From positions 1-64,000 of the forward strand of contig DASRFB010000135.1 of the NCBI GenBank assembly GCA_035651815.1: a stretch of DNA of 64,000 bases, read 5' to 3'. The translations under genes were made by a program, and so were the position numbers. Positions 25,010 through 33,600 of the stretch are shown here, in pieces. This DNA is from VBDM01 sp035651815 (lineage in GTDB: Bacteria; Pseudomonadota; Gammaproteobacteria; Burkholderiales; SG8-39). The notes under the pieces are model-generated. The model searched no databases, was not told where the DNA came from, and saw only the letters and a list, made by a program, of their open reading frames with translations. Within the stretch, counting starts at the first letter, position 1. Every line of letters starts with the position of its first letter.

Positions 25010-27314
25010 ACGATTGCGACTTCGCGTCGCGGATCGCGCGCCAGATCCTGTCGGGCGTGTACGGCTGGTCCAGGTGATGAATCCCCAGCGGCCTGAGCGC
25101 GTCGATCACGGCGTTCGCGAACGCCGGCACCGCGCCGATCGTCCCCGCCTCGCCCGCGCCTTTGGCGCCGAGCGGGTTGCCCGGCGAAGGCACCGAGTGA
25201 TCGACGAGGCGGTACTCCCTGGGCGCGCCGTCGGCGCGCGGCATCTCGTAATCCATGAAGCTCCCGGCGAGCAGCTGCCCGGATTCGTCGTAGACCGCGT
25301 TTTCGTTCAGCGCCTGGCCGAGGCCCTGCACGATGCCGCCGTGCATCTGGCCCTCGAGCAGAGTGTGATTGATGATCCGGCCGACGTCGTCGACGGCGGT
25401 GTAGCGCGCGATCTCGACCGTGCCGGTCTCGGGATCGATCTCGACCTCGGCGACGTGCACGCCGCCCGGGAACGACTTCGGCAGCGGTATCCCGGCGCGC
25501 GCGTCGAGCGGATGCTCGCCCTTGCCCGAGTGCTTCGCGACCAGGTCCTCGAGCGACAGCGACACGTCGGTGCCTTTCACGCGGTAGCGGCCGTCGACGA
25601 ACTCGAGGTCCTTCGACGCGACCTCGAGGTCCTTCGCGGCGAGCTCCATGCCCTTGCGCACGACCTCGCGCGCCGCGGCGACGGCCGCGCCGCCGTGCGA
25701 CATCATCGAGCGCGAGCCGATCGTGCCGTCGCCGACGAGCGCCGGCCCCTCGGGGTCGCTCGCGCGCAGCGTGATTTTCTCCGGGTCCATCCCGAAGACT
25801 TCGCCGACCACCTCCGGATAGACGGTCTCGTGTCCCTGCCCCGACGGTCCGGCGAGCACGTACACGAGCGCGTTGCCCGAGTCGCCCCACTTGATGACGG
25901 CCTCCTCTTTCGGCGCCGCGCCCGCGCCGGCGGGCTCGATGAATGCCGCGCAGCCGATCCCGCGCAGCCTCCCGCGCCGCTTCGCCTCCGCGCGGCGCGC
26001 CTCGAAGCTTTCCCATTCTGAGGCGCGGACCGCGGCCTGCAGCTCCCCCGGAGGATCGCCGCTGTCGTACACCGAGCCCACCGGCGTCGTGTACGGGAAC
26101 GCGTCCTTCGGGATCATGTTGCGCCGGCGCAGCTCGACGCGGTCGATGCCCGCCTCGCGCGCCGCCTCCTCGACCAGTCGCTCGACCAGATAGCTGACGT
26201 TCGGGCGCCCCGCTCCGCGGTACGCGGTCGTGGGCGTCGTGTTCGTGAACACGAGCGTGTGGCGGCCGTGCAGCGCCGGGATCCGGTACGCGTTCACCAT
26301 GTGCGTCGACGGGTTGACCGAGTTGATGAGCGGCCCGGGCATCGAGTTGTAGGCGCCGTTGTCGACGATCCAGCGGATGCGCATCCCGAGGAAGATCCCG
26401 TCGCGGTCGAGCGCGAGCTCGCCGATCAGCTTCGCCGCGCGCGCGTGGTAGTCGGACAGGAGAGTCTCGGAGCGCGACGAGACCCACTTCACCGGGCGAG
26501 CGAGCTTGCGCGACGCGAGCAGCAGCGCGATGTACTCCGAGTAGGCGTCGGTGCGGATGCCGAATCCGCCGCCGACGTCCTGCGCGTGCACGCGCAAGCG
26601 CTCGCGCGGCACGCGCATCACGGTGGCGAGCGCGTGCATCGTCAGCGAGAGGCCCTGCGTCGGGGAATACAGGTGGTAGGTGTCGGTCGCGGCGTCCCAG
26701 GACGCGAGCGCCGCCTTCGGCTCCATGGGATTGCCCGCCATGCGCTGCAGCTCGAGCACGACGCGCGTGACGCGCGCGGCGCGCGCGAACGCGGCGTCGG
26801 TCTTCGCGCTGTCGCCGTACTCGTAGTCGTAGCAGATGTTGTCGGGCGCCTCGCCGTGGATCGTCGGCGCCCCGGCCTCGAGCGCGCGCTCGGGATCGAG
26901 CACGAGCGGGAGGTCCTCGTACTCGACCTCGATCCGCTCGGCCGCGTCCTGCGCCTGCGGCGCCGTCTGCGCCACGACCAGCGCGACCTCCTCGCCGACG
27001 TAGCGCACGCGCTCGTGCGCGAGCACCGACCGATGCGGCGACCGCAGCTGCATCCCGCCGCGACCGGGCGCGCGCAGGAAGGTCGGCGCGGTCGCGTAGC
27101 CGGCCTCGATCGCCTCGCGGCCGGTGAGCACCGCGATGACGCCCGGCGACCGCGACGCGGCCCCGACATCGAGGGAGCGGATGACCGCGTGCGCGTGGTC
27201 CGATCTCAGGAAGAAGCCGTGGAGCTGTCCGGGAACGTTCCAGTCGGCGGAATAGCGTCCCTGCCCGGTGATCAGGCGCAGGTCTTCGCGCCGTCCTTTG
27301 AATTTTCTTTCCAC
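25008..27314 (-). CDS. Molybdopterin-binding aldehyde oxidase/xanthine dehydrogenase family subunit (CoxL-like, form II)
   Basis: 768 residues with a GTG start. N-terminal Ald_Xan_dh_C (hammerhead) domain (RLITGQGRYSADW) is followed by the molybdopterin domains: GGGFG at 248-252, the active-site loop AYRGAGRP at 364-371, and the C-terminal GAKGAGEAG carrying the catalytic glutamate. AYRGAGR defines form II; true CO dehydrogenases carry AYxCSFR instead, so CO oxidation is unlikely. No FAD (M) or 2Fe-2S (S) subunit is adjacent, so the partners must be elsewhere or replaced. Probable role: hydroxylation of an aldehyde or heterocycle. Confidence 0.9.
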   Translation of the reverse strand: MERKFKGRREDLRLITGQGRYSADWNVPGQLHGFFLRSDHAHAVIRSLDVGAASRSPGVIAVLTGREAIEAGYATAPTFLRAPGRGGMQLRSPHRSVLAHERVRYVGEEVALVVAQTAPQAQDAAERIEVEYEDLPLVLDPERALEAGAPTIHGEAPDNICYDYEYGDSAKTDAAFARAARVTRVVLELQRMAGNPMEPKAALASWDAATDTYHLYSPTQGLSLTMHALATVMRVPRERLRVHAQDVGGGFGIRTDAYSEYIALLLASRKLARPVKWVSSRSETLLSDYHARAAKLIGELALDRDGIFLGMRIRWIVDNGAYNSMPGPLINSVNPSTHMVNAYRIPALHGRHTLVFTNTTPTTAYRGAGRPNVSYLVERLVEEAAREAGIDRVELRRRNMIPKDAFPYTTPVGSVYDSGDPPGELQAAVRASEWESFEARRAEAKRRGRLRGIGCAAFIEPAGAGAAPKEEAVIKWGDSGNALVYVLAGPSGQGHETVYPEVVGEVFGMDPEKITLRASDPEGPALVGDGTIGSRSMMSHGGAAVAAAREVVRKGMELAAKDLEVASKDLEFVDGRYRVKGTDVSLSLEDLVAKHSGKGEHPLDARAGIPLPKSFPGGVHVAEVEIDPETGTVEIARYTAVDDVGRIINHTLLEGQMHGGIVQGLGQALNENAVYDESGQLLAGSFMDYEMPRADGAPREYRLVDHSVPSPGNPLGAKGAGEAGTIGAVPAFANAVIDALRPLGIHHLDQPYTPDRIWRAIRDAKSQS

Positions 27315-27378
27315 GGAGCCGCTCGGGTTTTCACCACCGGCGGATTCTAGCAGCCGGGCGAGGCCCGGCCGCGCTCGC

Positions 27379-28431
27379 TCAGGCCGCGCCCCAGAGCGTG
27401 AGCTGATCGCCCTCGATGTCGGCCATCACGATGCAGTTCCGGCCCGCGCCCTTCGCCTGGTAGAGCGCCGCGTCGGCCGCGCGCATCAGCGCCGTCGTGG
27501 TCGCGCCGTGCCCCGGAAAGAGCGCGAGCCCGATCGAGACCGTGACCTGCAGCGGGTTGGCGAAGGTGGTGATCGCCTCGTGCTCGATGGTCCGGCGCAC
27601 CAGCTCGGCGCGCTCGCGCAGGGCGTACTCGCCGGTGCCCGGCAGGATCACGACGAACTCCTCGCCGCCCGCGCGGCAGACGATGTCCTCCTCGCGCACG
27701 CACGCCATCAGCTCGCGCGCGATCGTGCGCAGCACTGCGTCGCCGGCGTCGTGGCCGAGGCTGTCGTTGACGTGCTTGAAGCGGTCGAGGTCGATCGCCA
27801 TCAGCCCGACGGTCGACCCGCTGCGGCGAGCGCGCAGCAGCTCCCGGTGCAGCGCCTCCTCGAGCGGCCGGCGGTTGTACAGCCCGGTGAGCGGATCGCG
27901 CATGGCCTGCAGGTTCAGCTCGAGCTGCGCGATCACCTGGCGCGCGAGGATGCGCAGCGCCTCGGTCTGCCGCGCGTCGAGCTTGCGCGGGCGGAAGTCG
28001 ATCACGCACAGCGTGCCGAGCGCGATGCCGTCGGGGTTGACGAGCGGCGCGCCGGCGTAGAAGCGCACGTGCGGCGCGCCCGCGACCAGCGGATGCTGGA
28101 CGAAGCGGGAGTCTTCGCGCGTGTCGGGGATCTCGAAGATGTCGCGCTGCCGGATCGCGTAGCGGCAGAAGCCGGTGCCGCTGTCGGGCACCTCGCGCAC
28201 GCCGAGCCCGTGCTCCGATTTGAAGAACAGGCGGTTGGAGTCGACCAGGCTGACGAGCGACACCGGCGTCTCGCAGATATTCGACGCGAGCGCGGTCAGG
28301 TCGTCGAACCGGCCCTCACGGCCGGTATCGAGCACGCAGTAGCTCCGCAGCGCCAGCAATCGAGCGGTTTCTTCGGCGCTCGGGTCCCGCCGGGCTGGAG
28401 TACGCTCGCCCGGGTCGTTGTTGTTGGCCAT
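27379..28431 (-). CDS. GAF-GGDEF diguanylate cyclase
   Basis: 350 residues, cytoplasmic, no membrane helix. A GAF domain (about 25-175, with DLTALASNICETPVSLVSLVD and YAGAPLVNPDGIALGTLCVID) senses an unknown ligand. The GGDEF domain (about 180-345) has an intact GGEEF signature in CRAGGEEFVV and an RxxD inhibitory site (REED) five residues before it. It should therefore make cyclic di-GMP with product feedback. GGAGGGG precedes the ATG. It follows the CoxL gene's divergent end by 64 bases. Confidence 0.92.
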   Translation of the reverse strand: MANNNDPGERTPARRDPSAEETARLLALRSYCVLDTGREGRFDDLTALASNICETPVSLVSLVDSNRLFFKSEHGLGVREVPDSGTGFCRYAIRQRDIFEIPDTREDSRFVQHPLVAGAPHVRFYAGAPLVNPDGIALGTLCVIDFRPRKLDARQTEALRILARQVIAQLELNLQAMRDPLTGLYNRRPLEEALHRELLRARRSGSTVGLMAIDLDRFKHVNDSLGHDAGDAVLRTIARELMACVREEDIVCRAGGEEFVVILPGTGEYALRERAELVRRTIEHEAITTFANPLQVTVSIGLALFPGHGATTTALMRAADAALYQAKGAGRNCIVMADIEGDQLTLWGAA

Positions 28432-28506
28432 ACCGGCCCCTCCCTTGGGGAAGCCGAAATCTACACCGACCGATCAACCGCGGCAAAGGAAGAGTTACCA
28501 CCCAAC

Positions 28507-28526
28507 GACCCTGCCGATACAGGGTC
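28507..28526. terminator. Hairpin between the RRM gene and the diguanylate cyclase gene
   Basis: GACCCTG-CCGATA-CAGGGTC, 7-bp perfect arms. It lies about 30 bases past the stop of the minus-strand RRM gene and could end that transcript, though the T-rich stretch lies before rather than after the stem in that direction. Confidence 0.4.
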
Positions 28527-28557
28527 TTGTCGCGGCTCGAAAAACGAAAGGGGATCG

Positions 28558-28881
28558 TCAGAATCGGCGTCCGCCGCCGCCACCGCCGCCGAAGCCGCCC
28601 CGGCCGCCGCCGCCGCCACCTCCGCCCCCACCTTCCTTGGGCCGCGCCTCGTTCACGGTCAGCGTGCGACCGCCCATCTGCTTGCCGTTCAGCGCGGCGA
28701 TCGCCGCCTGCGCCTCCTGGTCCGAGCCCATCTCGACGAAGCCGAAGCCCTTCGACTGGCCGGTCGCACGATCGGTGATGACCTGCGCCGAGCGCACCGT
28801 GCCGTGCGCCGCGAACATCTTCTGCAGGTCCGCGTCACCCACCGAGTACGCCAGGTTGCCGACGTAGAGTTTCTTACCCAT
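28558..28881 (-). CDS. Glycine-rich RRM RNA-binding protein
   Basis: 107 residues. One RNA recognition motif with RNP2 LYVGNL (5-10) and RNP1 KGFGFVEM (44-51), then a tail made almost only of glycine with terminal arginines. Bacterial proteins of this type are often cold- or stress-induced RNA chaperones. AGGAG lies nine bases before the ATG. The poly-glycine tail is encoded by a CCG-type triplet run on the plus strand (about 28570-28640), a likely site of slippage. Confidence 0.93.
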   Translation of the reverse strand: MGKKLYVGNLAYSVGDADLQKMFAAHGTVRSAQVITDRATGQSKGFGFVEMGSDQEAQAAIAALNGKQMGGRTLTVNEARPKEGGGGGGGGGGRGGFGGGGGGGRRF

Positions 28882-28952
28882 ATCTATGTGCTCCTGTGAA
28901 CACCGTCATTCCGGGCCGCCCCCCACGGGCGGCGCCTTCAGCCGGCAAAAAA

Positions 28953-29939
28953 TCAACTCCATCTCGCGAAACCGAGTCCGATTCCCGTCAGCGCCGCGGT
29001 GCGGTACGACGGGATGTAGGTCATCCACGCCAATTCGAGATCGCTCGCCGCCGCCGCGGTGACGATCCAGTTGCGGATCTCCGAGCTTCCCGCCTTCAGG
29101 CGCCGGGGATCGAGCCGCCCGAGCCAGTCCATGTCCTTGCGCTTGAGCGCGTCGATCACGCCGCGGTCCAGGTCCTCGTCGACGACGAAGTGGCTGAGGC
29201 CCCCCGAGGCGAGCACGCCGACCCGGATGTCCTCGGGATAGCTCTCGGCCAGGTCCTTGAGCGCCGCGCCGAGCCGGGCGCAACGGCGCGGCAGCGGCGG
29301 ATTCGGCGGATTGTAGGTATTGAGGAAGACGGGCACGACGGGCAGCGGCGTCCCGTTCAGATACCAGCGGTGCACGAAGGAGTAGGCGTGGCCCTCGTGC
29401 TCCTCCGGAGCGAGGCCGGCGACCGCCGAGACGTCGAACTCGCGCTCGACCAGGCCCTCGATGAGGTGCAGCGCGAGCCGCCGGTGGCAGGGATAGTGCG
29501 CCTCGGCGCCGTCCTCGAGCCGGCGCTGCTGCGCCCGCCGGTACCAGTCCGAGGCCGGCGCGGCAGGGCGCGGCGCGTTCCGGATCGTCTCGCCGTGGTA
29601 CACGGCGATCGAGGGCATGTGCCGGTCGCCGAAGAGCTCGTGCTGGTCGTCGCCGACGACGATGAGGGCGTCCAGCCGCGCGTCCGCGATCTCGCGCTTC
29701 ACCCGGGCCATCGCGGCTTGCGTCTCCTCGAAGCGGGCGCGGATCGCTTCCGGCGTGACCCGCTCCTCGGCGTCCGACGGGGCGCGCGCCAGCACGTCGG
29801 CGTAGCTGCTCGGGCGCCCGTCCGGGTCGTAGTACGGCATGCGCGGATCGCTCTCGCGGAAGCCGGTGAGCCAGTCGTCGAGCCCTGCGGCGAGCATGAC
29901 GCTGTGCGACGAGCCGAACGCGGCGGCTAGGCGGGCCAT
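28953..29939 (-). CDS. LigB-family class III extradiol dioxygenase-like protein
   Basis: 328 residues. Iron-site blocks of the family are present: FGSSHSVML near the N-terminus, VVGDDQHELF near 100 and VLASGGLSHFVVDED in the last third. It is longer than and distinct from the LigB at 23057-23893, and no LigA subunit lies beside it. Substrate unknown. The start fits the family N-terminus, but the leader is C-rich with no ribosome site and complements a G-rich tract on the plus strand, so translation initiation is unusual. Confidence 0.85.
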   Translation of the reverse strand: MARLAAAFGSSHSVMLAAGLDDWLTGFRESDPRMPYYDPDGRPSSYADVLARAPSDAEERVTPEAIRARFEETQAAMARVKREIADARLDALIVVGDDQHELFGDRHMPSIAVYHGETIRNAPRPAAPASDWYRRAQQRRLEDGAEAHYPCHRRLALHLIEGLVEREFDVSAVAGLAPEEHEGHAYSFVHRWYLNGTPLPVVPVFLNTYNPPNPPLPRRCARLGAALKDLAESYPEDIRVGVLASGGLSHFVVDEDLDRGVIDALKRKDMDWLGRLDPRRLKAGSSEIRNWIVTAAAASDLELAWMTYIPSYRTAALTGIGLGFARWS

Positions 29940-29943
29940 TGAC

Positions 29944-29964
29944 GGGCGGGGAGCGGGCGGGGGG
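29944..29964 (+). repeat. G-rich tract with G-quadruplex potential
   Basis: Four runs of at least three G separated by one to three bases lie 5 bases upstream of the LigB-like start codon, on the strand opposite its mRNA. The rest of the 158-base gap to the RAYT gene (29940-30097) holds more G-rich sequence and no other recognisable signal. Confidence 0.55.
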
Positions 29965-30097
29965 AAGGAAGAGGCAGGAGGACGGGGCGGGTGCGTTCAA
30001 GTGTACCGCAACCGCGGGCCGCTTTGTCACCTCGCCCTCCGTCCGTCAACGAAGCGGTCGCGCGGCCCGTTCCTCGAACCGGGAAAAGCCCTTTGCC

Positions 30098-30664
30098 ATG
30101 CCGCGACTTGCCTGCCCGGAACCAGCCGGCGTCGCGCTGCACCTGGTGCAGCGCGGGCGAAACCGCGCCCCGTGTTTCTCGTGCGCGCCCGACCGCACGG
30201 CGTATCTGGACGCCCTGCGCGTGGCGGCGGCCGAGTCGGCAAGCTCGGTGCACGCCTACGCCGTCATGGGAAACCACGTGCATCTCCTGGCGACCCTGCG
30301 TCGACCCGGAGGCGCGGGCATCCTCATGCGCTCGGCCGCCGAGGGCTATGCGCGGTACCTCCAGAGTGCCTATGGCCACGAGGACCGCGTCTGGGACGAG
30401 CGCTACGACGGCACTCCGGTGCTCCCCAGGCGTTACCTGCTCGCGTGCATGCGCTACATCGAGCTCAACCCGGTTCGGGCCGGGCTCGTGCGCGAAGCTC
30501 ACGCCTACGGGTGGTCGAGCTACCGCGCGAATGCCGAGGGCGCGGACGACCCGCTCGTCACCCCTCATCCGCTTTACTGCGCCCTCGGACGGTCGCGGGA
30601 GCGGCGATGCGCGGCATACCGAGCGCTGTTCGCGCAGCCTCCTCGCCCGACGGCGAGCGGCTAG
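30098..30664 (+). CDS. REP-associated tyrosine transposase (RAYT, Y1 HUH nuclease)
   Basis: 188 residues. The HUH motif is GNHVHLLAT (H60, H62), and the downstream GYARYLQSAYG helix supplies the candidate catalytic tyrosine (Y84 or Y87), followed by the family's VWDERYDG and MRYIELNPVRAGLV blocks. RAYTs are single-copy relatives of IS200/IS605 TnpA that process REP palindromes. The ATG at 30098 follows a GGGAAAAG stretch; the longer frame from 29939 is G-rich non-coding. Its 3-prime end overlaps the convergent GGDEF-EAL gene by 107 bases. Confidence 0.9.
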   Translation: MPRLACPEPAGVALHLVQRGRNRAPCFSCAPDRTAYLDALRVAAAESASSVHAYAVMGNHVHLLATLRRPGGAGILMRSAAEGYARYLQSAYGHEDRVWDERYDGTPVLPRRYLLACMRYIELNPVRAGLVREAHAYGWSSYRANAEGADDPLVTPHPLYCALGRSRERRCAAYRALFAQPPRPTASG

Positions 30665-33600
30665 CCCCCGCCTTCACTCGCTTGTGCGGCGCGCGGCCTG
30701 TATTCTTGTCCTTGCGCCCGGAGAAAGCGATCGGCAGTTTGCGCCCTTCGCGAAGCCATCGCGCGCATTCGTCGGCTTCGCCCGGCCTGGCGAAGAGATA
30801 GCCCTGTATCTCGTCGCAGCCGTTCGAGATCAGGAAGGCGAGCTGTTCTTTTGTCTCGACGCCTTCGGCGACCACCTTCAGCCTGAGGTTGCGGGCTAGG
30901 TGGATGATCGCCCGGGTGAGCGTCGCGTCGTCGGGGTCGGTGCAGAGATCGCGGACGAACGTGCGGTCGATCTTCAGCGCGTCGATGGGGAAGCGCTTCA
31001 GATAGCCGAGGCTCGAGTAGCCGGTGCCGAAGTCGTCCATCGACAGCCTGACGCCCGACTGCTTCAAGCTGTCCAGCGTGTGCGCCGCCGCCTCGGGGTC
31101 GTTCATCAGCAAGGACTCGGTGATCTCGAATTCGATCAGCGACGGGTCCACCTTCGTGTCGCGCAGGATCTCCGCGACGACATCTTTCAGGTTCTTCTGC
31201 TCGAACTGACGCGCCGAGAGGTTCACCGCGACCGGGGGAACCCGCAGGCCGGCGGCTTGCCAGGCCTTGATCTGCGAGCAGGCCGTGCGGATCACCCACT
31301 CCCCCGCCGGCACGATCAGGCCGGTGTCCTCGAGCACCGGGATGAAATCGCCGGGCATGACCATGCCCTTGTCCGGATGCTGCCAGCGCAAGAGCGCCTC
31401 GACGCCGCAGATCTCGCCGGTGGCGAGATCGGCCTTGGGTTGATAGTGAAGGCGGAACTCCCCGCGCTCGAGCGCCCGGCGCAATGCGGTCTCCAGCTGC
31501 ATGCGCTGGACCGTGCGCTCGTTCATGTCGCGGGTGAAGTACTGAAAGTTGTTCCGCCCCTGCTCCTTGGCGCGGTACATCGCGGCGTCGGCATTCATGA
31601 CGAGCGCTTCGGCGCTGTCGTTGTCGGCCGGATAGAGGGTGATGCCGATGCTCGCCGTGACGAAGGTCTCCCCGGCGCCCAGGTCGAAAGGCTGCTTGAA
31701 GACGTCCACGATCTTCTGCGCGACCAACCCGGCGTCCCCCGGTCCGCGCAATCCCGACAGGATAGCCGCGAACTCGTCGCCTCCCAGCCGCCCCACGGTG
31801 TCGCTGTCGCGGACGCAGCTTCGCAGCCGGCGGCCGGCTTCCTGGAGCAGCTTGTCGCCGAAGCCGTGTCCCAGCGTGTCGTTGACGAGCTTGAACCGGT
31901 CCAGGTCGATGAACAGCACCGCCATTGGCCGGCCGTTGCGCTTGGCGAGCGCCATCGCCTGCGCCAGGCGATCCTGGAACAGGTGGCGATTGGGCAGTCC
32001 CGTCAGCGCGTCGAACTGCGCGAGGTAGACCATCTTCTCCTCGACGGCCAGGCGCTCCCGGATGTCGCGCGAGACCGCGGCGATGATGTGGGTGTCCCCC
32101 GATCGCAGCACGTGGCGAGTCGACTCGAACGGCAGCAGCGATCCGTCCTTGCAGCGGTAATGGCTCTTCATTCCGGCCGGGATGACGCCGGGCTGCTCGG
32201 AAGGGCGAGCGATGAGCTGATCGTAGGACTTCTCGAGCTCGTCGCGGGTGGCGGGAAGCACATCGTGCGGTCCCATGCCCAGCAGCTCGTCCCTGGTATA
32301 GCCGAGCAGCCGGCACGCGGTCTCGTTCACGTCGACGAAGCGCATCGTCGCGCGATCGACCAGCACGATCATGTCGGCGGACTTGTCCATGGCCAGCCGG
32401 AAACGGCGCAGCTCTTCCTCCGCGGCGCGGCGCTCCGTGATATCCCGCGCGACGGAGACGATGACGTGGCTTCCCTCGGATTCCACCGCGCGGCGGAAGA
32501 CCTCGACGGGAAACAAGGACCCGTCCTTGCGCCGGTCCCAGCCGTCGACGGTGCCACCTTCGCCGCCCGCGATCAGGCGGCCATAGGCCGCCGACAGCTC
32601 CTCGCGCGACACGCAGATGATGTCCTCGGGATGCATGCTCAGCAGCTCCTCGCGGCGGTAGCCGAGCTTGCGGCACGCGGTGTCGTTGACGTCGAGTATG
32701 GACATGTCGACCGGATCGACGAGCCATATCATGTCCTCCGAAGCGTCCATGCCGGCCCGGAACCGGCGCAGCTCCTCCTCTCCCCGCTTGCGCTGCACGA
32801 ACTGGCCGATCTGGCTGCCGATCACGCGCATCGCCTCGAGCAACCGCTGGTCGGGCTGGCGGATATCGCGGCTCTGGAAAATGAGCACGCCGATCGTCTT
32901 TCCTGCGCTCGTGACCGGGACGACGAACGCGCCCCGCATGCCCGCTTCGCGGGCGAGCGTCTTGCGCGCGACGCGCGCATCCCGAGTGATGTCGGCGACC
33001 CATAGCGGCGTGCCCAGCTGCCAGACCTCGCCCACGAGCCCGACGCCGCGGCCGTAGGTCATCTGACGCGAGTCGGCGATGTAGCGCTCGATCTCCGGGC
33101 CGGGCACGCTCCAGGATTCCCAGAAGCGAAGGCCCCCGGCCTGATCGTCCACCCGCAGGTATCGCCCGCATGCCCATCCTTCGGCCTCGCATACTTCGCG
33201 GATTGCCGCCTTGAGCGCCGCCGAGGCGCTGTCCGCTTCGGCGAGGCAGCGGTTTATCTTGTGCTCCAGGGCCTGCATCTGCTCGGCGCGCTTGCGCTCC
33301 GTGATGTCCTTGCCGACGCCGCGGTACCCCTTGAAGGCGCCCGCAGCGTCGAATACGGGCTCGCCGCTCACGGAGAGCCAGACTCTCTTGCCGAAATCGT
33401 CCAGCTTGCACAGCTCCAGGTCGCGAAACGGCTTACGCGCGTCGAGCAAAGCGATGTGGGCGGCCCAGTCTTCGTCGGTCATGTTGACGGAATCGAAATC
33501 CCAGCGCCTCTTGCCGATCGCCTGGCGGAATCCCTCGACGATCCAGTCCGGGCCGCTGCCGAGCGAGGAAGTGAAGCGGTACTGGTCGTCCTGCTCCCAG

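Noticed and set aside
25008..27314. Aerobic carbon monoxide dehydrogenase
   Set aside because: The active-site loop is AYRGAGR, not the form I AYxCSFR, and the M and S subunits are missing.
28570..28640. Triplet repeat as an independent repeat element
   Set aside because: It is simply the poly-glycine coding tail of the RRM protein.
30661..33411. 916-codon minus-strand frame inside the GGDEF-EAL gene
   Set aside because: Out-of-frame shadow; the true frame holds GGDEF, EAL, PAS and GAF motifs.
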